Assembly: GCA_002083825.1 (NCBI GenBank)
Contig: DAZV01000051.1
Span: 46,627 to 110,626 of the forward strand
DNA from: Candidatus Sericytochromatia bacterium S15B-MN24 CBMW_12
GTDB taxonomy: Bacteria; Cyanobacteriota; Sericytochromatia; S15B-MN24; UBA4093
Length of the DNA stretch: 64,000 nt
Direction: 5' to 3'
A program made the position numbers and the translations under genes. Below the pieces are notes generated by a model that searched no databases, was not told the origin of the DNA, and worked only from the letters and a program-made list of their open reading frames with translations. Of this stretch, positions 42,127 to 50,657 are shown in pieces (the first letter of the stretch is position 1; each line of letters opens with the position of its first letter).

Positions 42127-43524
42127 ATGAGCCAGTACGACGTCGTCGTCATCGGTGCGGGCCCCGGAGGCTACGTCACCGCCATCCGCGCCGCCCAGCT
42201 GGGGCTGAAAACCGCGGTGGTAGAAGATTCTAGGATTGCGGGACTCGGGGGAGTCTGCAACCAGTGGGGATGCATCCCCTCCAAGGCGATCCTCAAGAAC
42301 GCCTCGGTGCTGCATACCATCAAGAACGCCGCAGCCTTCGGCATCGAAGTGGACGGGGTCAAAGCCGACTACTCCAAGGCCGTCGATCGCGCCAAGAAGA
42401 TCGTCGACACCCAGGCCAAGGGCGTCGGCTTCCTCTTCCGCAAGAACCAGATCGAACTCATCGAGGAACGCGGCCGCCTCGCCGGCAAGGGCAGGATCAA
42501 GCTCGAGCCCTCCGGCAAGGAAATCACGGCCAAGCACATCCTGGTCGCCACCGGCGCCCGCCCGCGCGTTTTCTTCGACATGAAGCCCGACGGCAAGGTG
42601 GTCTTCACCGCCAAGGAATTCATGGCCATGCGCGACGTCCCCGCCAGCATGATCGTCCTGGGAGCCGGAGCCATCGGCATGGAGTTCGCTTACGTCCTCC
42701 AGAACTACGGCTGCCAGGTCACCATCCTCGAGATGGCCGATCGTCTGCTCCCCCGGGAAGACTCCGAGATCTCCCTGGAAATCGCCAAGGCCTTCACCAA
42801 GCTGGGAGTGAAGTTCCACACGCAGTGCAAGGTCGAAAAGGTCGAGCAGAAGGCCGACGGCGTCACGGTGCATGCCACCATGGCCGACGGCAAGAAGCAG
42901 GTCTTCGAAGCCCCACGGCTGCTCACCGCCACCGGAGTGACGCCCAACTCCGATGACCTCGGCCTCGACGTGGCCGGCATCAAGACGGTCGGCCCCGGCT
43001 TCATCGAGGTCGACGACTGGATGCGCACCAACGTCGAAGGCGTCTACGCCATCGGCGACGTCACGGGCAAGCTACCCCTCGCTCACGTGGCCTCCGCACA
43101 GGGCATCGTCTGCATCGAGAAGATCGCGGGCCACCACCCGCAACCCCTCGATTACAACAAGATGCCCTCCGCCACCTACTGCGAACCTCAGGTGGCCTCC
43201 ATCGGCCTCACCGAAAGCGACGCCAAGGCCAAGGGACACCAGGTCAAGGTCGGCAAGTTCCCCTTCCGACCGAACGGCAAGGCCCAAGGTATCGGGGAAA
43301 TCGACGGCTTCATCAAGTTCGTCGTCGACGCCAAACACGGCGAAATCCTCGGCATCCACATGATCGGACCCGAGGTCACCGAAATCCTCGGCGAGGCCAG
43401 CCTCGCGATGAACCTCGAAGCCACGGCCGAGGAAGTGGACATCACCGTCCATGCCCACCCGACCCTCTCCGAGGTCTTCAAGGAAGCGGCACTCGCCGCC
43501 ATCGGCAAACCCATCCACATGTAG
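42127..43524 (+). CDS. lpdA: Dihydrolipoamide dehydrogenase (E3)
   Basis: E3 reoxidises dihydrolipoamide with FAD and NAD+. The 465-residue protein has the FAD site VVVIGAGPGGYVTAIRAAQ, the redox disulfide GVCNQWGCIPSK (CxxxxC, with a less common QWG interior), the NAD site IVLGAGAIGMEFA, the second FAD motif GVYAIGDVTG, and the active His-Glu in HAHPTLSE. It starts 2 nt after the E2 stop, so the operon is pdhA-pdhB-pdhC-lpdA, closed by a strong hairpin. Confidence 0.96.
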   Translation: MSQYDVVVIGAGPGGYVTAIRAAQLGLKTAVVEDSRIAGLGGVCNQWGCIPSKAILKNASVLHTIKNAAAFGIEVDGVKADYSKAVDRAKKIVDTQAKGVGFLFRKNQIELIEERGRLAGKGRIKLEPSGKEITAKHILVATGARPRVFFDMKPDGKVVFTAKEFMAMRDVPASMIVLGAGAIGMEFAYVLQNYGCQVTILEMADRLLPREDSEISLEIAKAFTKLGVKFHTQCKVEKVEQKADGVTVHATMADGKKQVFEAPRLLTATGVTPNSDDLGLDVAGIKTVGPGFIEVDDWMRTNVEGVYAIGDVTGKLPLAHVASAQGIVCIEKIAGHHPQPLDYNKMPSATYCEPQVASIGLTESDAKAKGHQVKVGKFPFRPNGKAQGIGEIDGFIKFVVDAKHGEILGIHMIGPEVTEILGEASLAMNLEATAEEVDITVHAHPTLSEVFKEAALAAIGKPIHM

Positions 43525-43561
43525 CCAAGCGAGCTTCCGCTGCTGGCCCCTCTCCAGCCCC

Positions 43562-43597
43562 CCCAGGGCCCCCCATGGTTCCATGGGGGGCCCTGGG
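43562..43597 (+). terminator. Terminator of the pdh operon
   Basis: A perfect 17-bp stem (43562-43578 and 43581-43597) with a TT loop lies at the junction with the converging gene ending at 43599. It has no T-tract. Confidence 0.75.
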
Positions 43598-43598
43598 T

Positions 43599-43994
43599 CT
43601 AGCTCCACGGCAGGTGCGCCGGCTGCGAGGCCCCGGTCGGCACGGACGCTTCCCGCTCGCTCGACTGACGTTCCATGGCCAGATCCCCTTCGATCGCGTC
43701 GAGCCGGGCGGCCAGCTCCCGATCACACCGCGATGACCGTACCGCCAGGATCGTCGAGAACACCGCCAAGCCCGCCATCACCGCGATCGGAATCAGCGGA
43801 ACGGCCGGATAGAACGGGATCACCCCCTCCAGTTTCCGGGTCTTCCTCAACTCGCGCTGGGCGACCCTGCGAATGGGGCTCCCCTCCTCGCTCAGAGCTT
43901 CCATGACCCTCGGCCAGTCCCCTTCCAGCAACTCTCTCGCCCGCTCCATCGCCCGGATCACGCGCGCATCGCTCATCCTGGTGCTGATTGCCAT
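43599..43994 (-). CDS. Hypothetical single-pass membrane protein
   Basis: The 131-residue protein has a charged helical N-terminal half (RVIRAMERARELLEGDWPRV), one or two hydrophobic segments (FYPAVPLIPIAVMAGLAVFS), and a charged C-terminal helix (RELAARLDAIEGDLAMERQS). No family is recognised. AGGGAGGG precedes the ATG. It converges on the pdh operon and its stop abuts the shared hairpin. Confidence 0.68.
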   Translation of the reverse strand: MAISTRMSDARVIRAMERARELLEGDWPRVMEALSEEGSPIRRVAQRELRKTRKLEGVIPFYPAVPLIPIAVMAGLAVFSTILAVRSSRCDRELAARLDAIEGDLAMERQSSEREASVPTGASQPAHLPWS

Positions 43995-44295
43995 GCCCCC
44001 ACCCTCCCTTCGAGTAGCGTCCCCCGCGATCGCGACCGATCGAGGACTTCCCTAGCCTTCCTCCGCCTTCCTCGGCGATCGCCGATGCGGGATCATGCCC
44101 GTTCGGATCCGGCTTCATCCTAACCCGGGTCCGCCGGGAATCCGAGCGCCGAGGAATGGTTTTCAAGGAACGGCGAGCCATATTCTCAAATAGGGTAGAA
44201 TGACGCTGGAAGCTGTTCGGAGGATCCGAGGAAAAACCTCCTGCAGCCGCATCCGCACGTCATGACCGGGCGATCCCGCCCGCTGAACGAGGCCC
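43995..44295. other. Divergent intergenic region (301 bp)
   Basis: It separates the membrane protein gene (minus) from the glc operon (plus). TAGAAT at 44196-44201 is a candidate -10 for the glc operon, but no good -35 pairs with it. The left half is GC-rich with no ORF of note. Confidence 0.4.
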
Positions 44296-44424
44296 ATGGA
44301 CACCCTACTCACCCTCTTGATCGGACTCGGCTACGTGGTCGGCCCCCTCTCCCTCCTCGCCATGATCGCCGTCGGCTGGCGACTCGTCAGCGACCACCGG
44401 AACCACCGGCGTGATCGCTCCTGA
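44296..44424 (+). CDS. Tiny membrane protein preceding glcD (42 aa)
   Basis: The frame encodes MDTLLTLLIGLGYVVGPLSL and continues as a hydrophobic helix into a basic tail (DHRNHRRDRS). GAGG lies 4-5 nt before the ATG. Its last 14 nt overlap the glcD start, so it would be translationally coupled to glycolate oxidase. It could help anchor the complex, which is speculation. Confidence 0.62.
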   Translation: MDTLLTLLIGLGYVVGPLSLLAMIAVGWRLVSDHRNHRRDRS

Positions 44425-45853
44425 CCGCCACCCGGATCTCCTGAAGCAACTTCGGGACGTCCTCGGTCCCGACGCCGTCCTCTCCCGACCCCACGAGCGG
44501 CTGGTCTACGAATCCGACGCCTTCACCCTCGCTCGGGGACGACCGGATGCCGTCGTCCTTCCCCGCAGCACCCACGAGGTCGCCGAGGTCGTCAAGATCG
44601 CCGCCCGTCACGGGCTTCCCGTCATCCCCCGCGGCGCCGGCACCGGCCTCTCCGGCGGCTGCATGGCACCCCAGGGCGGCCTCATGATCGCCTTGACCCG
44701 CATGAACCGCATCCTCGGCATCGATCCCCTCAACCGCTCCGCCCTCGTCGAGGCCGGCGTCGTCAACCTCGCGCTCAGCCGCGAAGCCCATCGCCACGCC
44801 CAGCACTTCGCCCCCGATCCCTCCAGTCAATCCGCCTGCACCCTCGGCGGAAACGTCGCCGAAAATGCCGGCGGCCCCCACACCCTCAAGTACGGCGTCA
44901 CCACCAACCACGTCCTGGGCCTGGAAATCGTCACCCCCGAAGGCGACACCCTCTGGCTCGGCGGCCCCGCAGAGGACTGCCCCGGCTACGACCTTCTCGG
45001 CCTCTTCGTCGGCTCCGAGGGTACCCTCGGAATCGCAACCCGACTGCTCCTGCGCCTCGTTCCCGACCCACAAAGCAAGCGCACCATGCTGGCCGCCTTC
45101 CAGTCCGTCGAAGACGCCTCCAAGGCCGTCTCGACCCTGATCGCCGCGGGGATCATTCCCGCCGCCCTCGAAATGATGGATCGAACCATCGTCGAGGCCG
45201 TCGAAGCCGCCTTCGCCTTCGGCTTCCCCCGAGACGCCGCAGCCCTCCTCATTCTCGAACTCGACGGGCTCGAGGCGGGACTAGATACCCAGGCCAAACG
45301 CGTGATGGCGCTTTGCCGAGCCGCCGGAGCCCACGAAGTGCGCCTCGCGAAGGACGAGCCCGAGCGCGAGCGCCTCTGGCTGGCCCGAAAAATGGCCATC
45401 GGGGCCCTGGGAAGACTCGCCCCCTCCAAGGTCACCCAGGACGGCGTCATCCCGCGAACCCAGTTACCCGACGTCCTGGCCAAGATAGCCGCCATCGGCG
45501 AGCGCCATCGCCTGCGCATCGCCAACGTCTTCCATGCCGGCGACGGCAACCTCCACCCCGTCATCCTCTTCGACGAGCGCGACCCCGAGCAGGTCCAGCG
45601 CGTGCTCGAAGCCGGAAGCCAGATCCTCGACGCCTGCCTGGAAGCAGGCGGCTCGCTGAGCGGTGAACACGGCATCGGCATCGAGAAGCTGGGGCATATG
45701 GCCCGCATGTTCACTCCCGAGGACCTCGCCGCCATGCGCGCGGTCCGCGACGCCCTCGATCCCCGAGCGCGCATGAACCCCGCCAAGCTCATTCCCACGC
45801 CCGGTTCCTGCACCGAAACCTCGGCCCTCGCCATGCTCGGAGGCTCCCAGTGA
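44411..45853 (+). CDS. glcD: Glycolate oxidase, FAD-binding catalytic subunit GlcD
   Basis: GlcD oxidises glycolate (or D-lactate) to glyoxylate at the membrane. The 480-residue protein has the PCMH-type FAD fold: VIPRGAGTGLSGGCM, the LGGNVAENAGGPHTLKYGVTT region, GSEGTLGIAT, and a C-terminal cap with VFHAGDGNLHP and GEHGIGIEK. It begins with GTG inside the end of the small membrane ORF and ends by overlapping glcE, so glcDEF form one coupled operon. A D-lactate dehydrogenase role cannot be excluded from sequence. Confidence 0.93.
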   Translation: MIAPDRHPDLLKQLRDVLGPDAVLSRPHERLVYESDAFTLARGRPDAVVLPRSTHEVAEVVKIAARHGLPVIPRGAGTGLSGGCMAPQGGLMIALTRMNRILGIDPLNRSALVEAGVVNLALSREAHRHAQHFAPDPSSQSACTLGGNVAENAGGPHTLKYGVTTNHVLGLEIVTPEGDTLWLGGPAEDCPGYDLLGLFVGSEGTLGIATRLLLRLVPDPQSKRTMLAAFQSVEDASKAVSTLIAAGIIPAALEMMDRTIVEAVEAAFAFGFPRDAAALLILELDGLEAGLDTQAKRVMALCRAAGAHEVRLAKDEPERERLWLARKMAIGALGRLAPSKVTQDGVIPRTQLPDVLAKIAAIGERHRLRIANVFHAGDGNLHPVILFDERDPEQVQRVLEAGSQILDACLEAGGSLSGEHGIGIEKLGHMARMFTPEDLAAMRAVRDALDPRARMNPAKLIPTPGSCTETSALAMLGGSQ

Positions 45854-47019
45854 TCCGGCTGCCCGCGACCTCGCACATCCCTGATTCGCCCGAAGCGCTC
45901 GCCGAGGCCCTTCACGAGGCTCAGAAGGCCGGCGAGGCGGTGATCGTGGCCGGTAAGGGCCTGCGCCTGGACCACGGCAACCTGACGGCGGCAACCCGCA
46001 TGATCCTCACCACCGGGCTCAATCGACTCGTCGACCACCAACCCGACGACATGACCGTGACCGCCGAAGCGGGGATGACCCTCTGGGAGCTTCAGAGGAT
46101 CCTCGCCGACCATGGCCAGCGCCTGGCCCTCGACCCGCCCCATCCCGAACTCACGACGCTCGGAGGCCTGGTGGCCGCCAACCCCGACGGTCCCTGGCGC
46201 GCGGCTTTCGGCACGACGCGCGACCTGCTTCTCGGGCTCACGGTAGCGTCTCCGGCAGGAAACTGCTTCAAGTCGGGCAGCCGAGTGGTCAAGAGCGTGG
46301 CCGGCTACGACCTCCCCAAGCTGTTCACGGGATCCTACGGCACGCTAGGGGCGATCGCCCAGGTGACGTTCAAGGTCCGGCCCCTGCCGGCGGCCACGGG
46401 TAGCATTCGAGTGACCTGGACCGATCGTTCCGAGCTCCAAGCGGCCTGGAGCGCGCTTCGGCAGGCTCCGCTGGAACCCACGTTCTTCGAAGTGGGGGCG
46501 GATGCGTCCGGGGCCTTCCTGGCGATGGGCTTCGAGGGTGAACCCGAGGCCGTGAGCTGGCAGCAGGAAGTCTTCGAGAAGCGGATTCGCACGTCTTGCG
46601 AGCGGCTGGGTGATTCCCTGCGCGTGGTCCTGGGAGAGCATGCCCACGCGGACGGCGCGCCGCTGCTGGTCAAGGTGGGGCTGCCGCCGGCCGAGGCCAT
46701 GGACTTCCTGAAGGCCGCGCCAGGCCTCGAAGGCGGCGCCCGCTGGACCGGGCATGCCGCCAACGGCATTCTCTACGGCAGCTTCACCGCCGCCGAGGAG
46801 TGGGAGGTCACGGAAGGCCGCGCCCAGGTCGAAGCGCTGAGGGCGAAGGCCATGGAGCGAAAGGGTTACCTGGTCGTCCAGCGCGCGCCACGCACCTGGA
46901 AAGCGGGTTGGGACGTCTGGGGACCGACGCGCAGCGACTTCCCCTTGATGAAAGCCATCAAGCGCGCCTTCGATCCCCAGGGCACCCTGGCTCCGGGCCG
47001 CTTCGTCGGAGGACTTTAG
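45850..47019 (+). CDS. glcE: Glycolate oxidase subunit GlcE
   Basis: The 389-residue second FAD-binding subunit is shorter and more divergent than GlcD. It keeps the FAD fold: VIVAGKGLRLDHGN, LTTLGGLVAANPDGP, GTTRDLLLGLTV, KSVAGYDLPKLFTGSYGTLG. The C-terminus WDVWGPTRSDFPLMKAIKR matches GlcE. Its GTG overlaps the glcD stop by 4 nt (GTGA). It is required with GlcD and GlcF for activity in known systems. Confidence 0.92.
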   Translation: MIRLPATSHIPDSPEALAEALHEAQKAGEAVIVAGKGLRLDHGNLTAATRMILTTGLNRLVDHQPDDMTVTAEAGMTLWELQRILADHGQRLALDPPHPELTTLGGLVAANPDGPWRAAFGTTRDLLLGLTVASPAGNCFKSGSRVVKSVAGYDLPKLFTGSYGTLGAIAQVTFKVRPLPAATGSIRVTWTDRSELQAAWSALRQAPLEPTFFEVGADASGAFLAMGFEGEPEAVSWQQEVFEKRIRTSCERLGDSLRVVLGEHAHADGAPLLVKVGLPPAEAMDFLKAAPGLEGGARWTGHAANGILYGSFTAAEEWEVTEGRAQVEALRAKAMERKGYLVVQRAPRTWKAGWDVWGPTRSDFPLMKAIKRAFDPQGTLAPGRFVGGL

Positions 47020-47020
47020 C

Positions 47021-48229
47021 ATGATCGACACGCGCGCCTGCATTCACTGCGGCCTCTGCCTTCCGGCCTGTCCGACCTATGCCCTGACCGGCTCCGAGGT
47101 GGACTCCCCGCGGGGACGGATCTACCTGATGCGCCACCTGCTCGAGGAAGGCCTCGCGCCCGATCCCGCGCTCTCGGCACCGCTCGATCGTTGTCTGGGC
47201 TGCCGGGCATGCGAAACCGCCTGCCCATCGGCCGTTCCTTACGGCCGACTGCTGGAGCACGTGCGCTCCGAGTTGCTTCCGCCCCAGGGGAAGCGCGGCT
47301 GGAAGTTCCTTCTCGACCACGTGCTCACCCATCCCCGGAGGCTCCAGCTCGCCATCTTGCCCCTGGCTTGGTTGCGACGCGGGGCCCCGTTCCTCGAAGC
47401 TCATCTCCCCCGGGGCTTGCGCCGCCTCGCCGAGCTCACCCCGTCGGCACCCGCGCTCCCCCCGCTGCCCGCCAGGATTCCCGCCCAGGGCCCGCGAAAG
47501 GGGGCGATCGCCCTCCTGACCGGATGCGCCATGGAGGCCCTCTTCGGCGAGGTGAATCGCGCCACCGTCCGGGTGCTCACCCGCTCCGGCTACGACGTCC
47601 TGGTGCCTCCCGCCCAAGCCTGCTGCGGAGCACTCCATGCCCATGACGGGGATACCAAGCAAGCGCGCGCGCTGATGCTCCGAAACATCGACGCCTTCGC
47701 GCTCGACGACCTGCTCGCGATCGCCGTGACCTCCGCCGGCTGCGGAGCCGCCATGAAGGACTACCCCCACCTGCTGCCACCGGACCACCCGGACCAAGCC
47801 CGAGTCGCGGCCTTCGCGGCCAAGGTCAAGGACGTCTCGGAGGTGCTCGCCATGATCGACCTGGCCCCCATGACGCGCGAGGTCCCCGGAACGGCCACTT
47901 ACCATGACGCTTGCCACCTGGCCCACGGCCAGAAGGTCCGCCGCGAACCCCGAGACGTCCTGAAGCGCGTGCCGGGACTGACCTGGATCGACCTTCCCGA
48001 ATCTGACGTCTGCTGCGGCGGAGCAGGTTCCTACGCCCTCCTCCAACCCGACCTATCGAAGGAACTCCTGGAGCGCAAGCTATCGATGATCGCCAGGACC
48101 GGCGCCCAAACGATCGTCATGGGCAACCCCTCCTGCCTCATGCAAATCGGCTCGGGGCTCTCGCGACTCCCCGGATCCCCCGAACCGCTCCACACCGTTC
48201 AGGTCATCGACCGGGCGATGGGCCCTTGA
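47021..48229 (+). CDS. glcF: Glycolate oxidase iron-sulfur subunit GlcF
   Basis: GlcF passes electrons from the FAD subunits to the quinone pool. The 402-residue protein has two 4Fe-4S motifs (CIHCGLCLPACP and CLGCRACETACP) and two CCG domains (TGCAMEALF...CCGALHAH and CHLAHGQ...CCGGAGSY). GGAGGA precedes the ATG, which follows the glcE stop by 1 nt. It ends the operon. Confidence 0.94.
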   Translation: MIDTRACIHCGLCLPACPTYALTGSEVDSPRGRIYLMRHLLEEGLAPDPALSAPLDRCLGCRACETACPSAVPYGRLLEHVRSELLPPQGKRGWKFLLDHVLTHPRRLQLAILPLAWLRRGAPFLEAHLPRGLRRLAELTPSAPALPPLPARIPAQGPRKGAIALLTGCAMEALFGEVNRATVRVLTRSGYDVLVPPAQACCGALHAHDGDTKQARALMLRNIDAFALDDLLAIAVTSAGCGAAMKDYPHLLPPDHPDQARVAAFAAKVKDVSEVLAMIDLAPMTREVPGTATYHDACHLAHGQKVRREPRDVLKRVPGLTWIDLPESDVCCGGAGSYALLQPDLSKELLERKLSMIARTGAQTIVMGNPSCLMQIGSGLSRLPGSPEPLHTVQVIDRAMGP

Positions 48230-48387
48230 CCACTCATGCCCGACATCCATGCGCCCTCTCGGAATCACCGCGCTCCGGCGTGCCGACGGCATGGTCGGTC
48301 CGGTTAAACTTCGGGAATCGGCGCAAGTCTGGGCTCCCGCTTCCCGATACCCTTATATAGATCGATCACCACGCGGCGGAGGTTCCC

Positions 48388-49191
48388 ATGACCATCTCGA
48401 AGACAACCCACGCTTCCGCCGGCCAGGCCCGACAGCTCCGCTCCTCGCGGCCCATGGAAACCGTCTCGCGCGTGATGGGCGCCCATGCCCCGCAGAGCCT
48501 CTCGCCCGCACTTCTGGTGCAAGACGCCAAGATAGGCGTCGTCTCTTCCATTCCGTTCGAAGCGCTGTTCGCCAGCCAGCAGTACCGCCGCGGCGAACTT
48601 TCAGCCTCGCAGTACGTGGCCAAGACCCTCAGCAACTCGGTAAGCGCCGCATCATGGACCCTCGGTGGAACCCTGATGGGGGCGCTGCTGGCTCCGGTCG
48701 GCCTTCCCGCCATCGCCGTGGGCATCGTGGGTTTCGCCACCGGCATGGTGGCCAACGAGATCTGGATCCGGACAGCCGGGAAGCACGTCACCTCGGCTCT
48801 CGAAAACGCGCTGCCGGAGGCTCTCGCCGAACCCTTCGCCGAAGTCTTCACCAAGGCGATCGCCAACCCCCTTTACGACGCCGTCTGGAAGCCCCTCACC
48901 AACATGCTAAAACCCGTCCTCGGCTGGGCCCTGCGCAACAAGATCGCCGCAGGCGCCGCGGTGGGCGCTTTAGCGATGGTGTTTCCGGGTGCAGCCCGAG
49001 CGATAGCCCCTGAAGTCGTCACCATGGTGGCCGGAACCGCCGCCGGCATCGCCTTCACCGGCAAGGTGCTCGACCCGATCCTCCCCCCCCTCGAGGAGCA
49101 TGCCCCCGAGTCGCCCGCGAAGGCCCCCAAGGCCAGCGGCGCCGGGCAAGCAGCGGGGCTTCACTTCGCCCGCATTCGGGAAGCGGTTTAG
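48388..49191 (+). CDS. Hypothetical membrane-associated protein
   Basis: The 267-residue product has two Gly/Ala-rich hydrophobic patches (LGGTLMGALLAPVGLPAIAV and KIAAGAAVGALAMVFPGAA) separated by an amphipathic region (LPEALAEPFAEVFTKAI), with a polar N-terminus and no cleavable signal. I recognise no family. CGGAGG lies 5-6 nt before the ATG. Its Ala/Gly-rich amphipathic style loosely recalls the EF-hand repeat protein at 59-60 kb. Confidence 0.68.
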   Translation: MTISKTTHASAGQARQLRSSRPMETVSRVMGAHAPQSLSPALLVQDAKIGVVSSIPFEALFASQQYRRGELSASQYVAKTLSNSVSAASWTLGGTLMGALLAPVGLPAIAVGIVGFATGMVANEIWIRTAGKHVTSALENALPEALAEPFAEVFTKAIANPLYDAVWKPLTNMLKPVLGWALRNKIAAGAAVGALAMVFPGAARAIAPEVVTMVAGTAAGIAFTGKVLDPILPPLEEHAPESPAKAPKASGAGQAAGLHFARIREAV

Positions 49192-49194
49192 ACG

Positions 49195-49716
49195 CTACGC
49201 ACGACCGGCGTAGGGAAGAACGACCGCGACCACCCAGTCCATCACGTCCTGGCCGATATCCGCGGCGGCATCCATGCTTTCGGCGTCGATCTGCAACAGC
49301 GGCAGACCCGCGTCCGCGATGGCCGCCCCCTTGAGGTCCCTATTCTCCTGGTCGAGGTAGCTCACGAGGCGATCGCCCTCGATCAAGATCAAGGCCAGCG
49401 GCTGCAGCTTTTCCCGATCCACGATGACGAAATCGGCCTCGGAACGGCTCAGGCGATGCCAGCCGGTCGGCGTCAGACGCCCCCGGTCGAAGACGTCGGC
49501 CAGCCGCATCTTGGGAAAGATCAAGAGGCCCTGCTCGGCGAGCGGCCCATGAAGAATCTGAAAAAGGGAAAAGGGAAGCGGCTCGAGAAACGCGGCCTTG
49601 ACCTGAAGTTGCGGGTCGAGATCCGTGACGTAACCCGCTTCCGGATCTTGCGTCACCAGGAAGAGGAGCCCGAGGGCCCCCACGAGGACGATTATCGCGA
49701 CAATCCACATCACCAT
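49195..49716 (-). CDS. DUF2726-like membrane-anchored protein
   Basis: The 173-residue product has an N-terminal membrane helix (MWIVAIIVLVGALGLLFLV) and a nuclease-like alpha/beta domain. FLEPLPFSLFQIL, then EADFVIVDREKLQPLALILIEGD and LPLLQIDAESMD, follow the DUF2726 pattern with the acidic residue and strand of restriction-like folds. The usual CxxC zinc positions are absent. No ribosome site is seen; TATACT ends 7 nt before the ATG, suggesting a leaderless transcript. It converges with the upstream plus-strand gene, 3 nt apart. Confidence 0.68.
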   Translation of the reverse strand: MVMWIVAIIVLVGALGLLFLVTQDPEAGYVTDLDPQLQVKAAFLEPLPFSLFQILHGPLAEQGLLIFPKMRLADVFDRGRLTPTGWHRLSRSEADFVIVDREKLQPLALILIEGDRLVSYLDQENRDLKGAAIADAGLPLLQIDAESMDAAADIGQDVMDWVVAVVLPYAGRA

Positions 49717-49723
49717 GCAGCCC

Positions 49724-49753
49724 AGTATAGCGTGGGTGGCCGTTCTCGGACAG
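49724..49753 (-). promoter_or_regulatory. Putative leaderless promoter of the DUF2726-like gene
   Basis: Minus-strand TATACT (49729-49724) lies 7 nt before the ATG, with a weak -35 (CTGTCC, 49753-49748) 18 nt upstream. Initiation would fall at or next to the start codon. Confidence 0.42.
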
Positions 49754-49781
49754 CGCCCGGGTATTCCCGCGCCGTCGCGGA

Positions 49782-50531
49782 CTAGCAGGTCACCCGCCCC
49801 CCGTCGACCAAAAGCGTCTGACCGGTCACGTAGGAGGCTCGCTCGGAGGCCAGGAAGAGCACCGCACCTGCAATGTCCTCGCCGGTGCCGAAGCGTCCCA
49901 GGGGAGTTCCCGCTTCGACGGCGAGGCGCTGCTCGGGACTCAGGCCCTCCTGGATTCGCGTGTCGACGTATCCCGGCGCCACTCCCACCGCCCTCACGCT
50001 CGGCGCAAGCTCCTTGGCCAGACTCTTGGTCAGCGCGATGACTCCCGCCTTGGCCGCCGCGTAGTGCATCGACGAAGCCCCCCCCTCCACGCCCCGCATG
50101 GAGGCGATGTTCACGATCACCCCCCGCCCGCGCGCCACCATCCCCCTGGCCGCCGCCTGCGCGCAGAGGAACGTCCCCTTCAGGTTCACGTCCAGAACCT
50201 CGTCCCACATCTCCTCGGTGATGGCGAATAGCCCGCCCCGCCGAACCACACCCGCGTTGTTCACCAGCACGTCGAGCGGCCCGAGCCCCGCCTCGACCCG
50301 CTCCACCATGGTCCGGACCTCGCCCGGATGGGCGACATCCGCCCGGAAGCCCATGGCCCGACCGCCGTCGTCCTGGATCGCTTCGACCACCGCCGCCGCC
50401 GCCGCCGCGTCATGCGCGTAATTGACGGCCACGAGAGCCCCCTCGCGCCCGAAGGCCCGCGCAATCTCCCGGCCGATCCCGTGACTCGCCCCCGTCACCA
50501 GGACGACTTTTCCCTCGAAACCCAGGTCCAT
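49782..50531 (-). CDS. Short-chain dehydrogenase/reductase (FabG-like)
   Basis: The 249-residue classical SDR has the NADP-binding TGASHGIGREIA, VLVNNAG, the catalytic Ser in NIASMRG, the YAAAK pair, and VAPGYVDT. NYAHDAAAAAAVVEAIQ resembles NADPH-preferring FabG enzymes. It may reduce 3-ketoacyl-ACP or act on another keto substrate; no fatty-acid genes are adjacent. AAAGGAAG precedes the ATG. Confidence 0.9.
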   Translation of the reverse strand: MDLGFEGKVVLVTGASHGIGREIARAFGREGALVAVNYAHDAAAAAAVVEAIQDDGGRAMGFRADVAHPGEVRTMVERVEAGLGPLDVLVNNAGVVRRGGLFAITEEMWDEVLDVNLKGTFLCAQAAARGMVARGRGVIVNIASMRGVEGGASSMHYAAAKAGVIALTKSLAKELAPSVRAVGVAPGYVDTRIQEGLSPEQRLAVEAGTPLGRFGTGEDIAGAVLFLASERASYVTGQTLLVDGGRVTC

Positions 50532-50657
50532 GCCGCTTCCTTTCGATTAAACGCCGATCATGCCGAGCGCCATGTTACCTCCTGGCAGCCGACCATGCGA
50601 AAGCCCGCCCGTGCCTCCCGGAAGGGGGCATCGGACGGGCAGTGCCAGCGCGACGCG

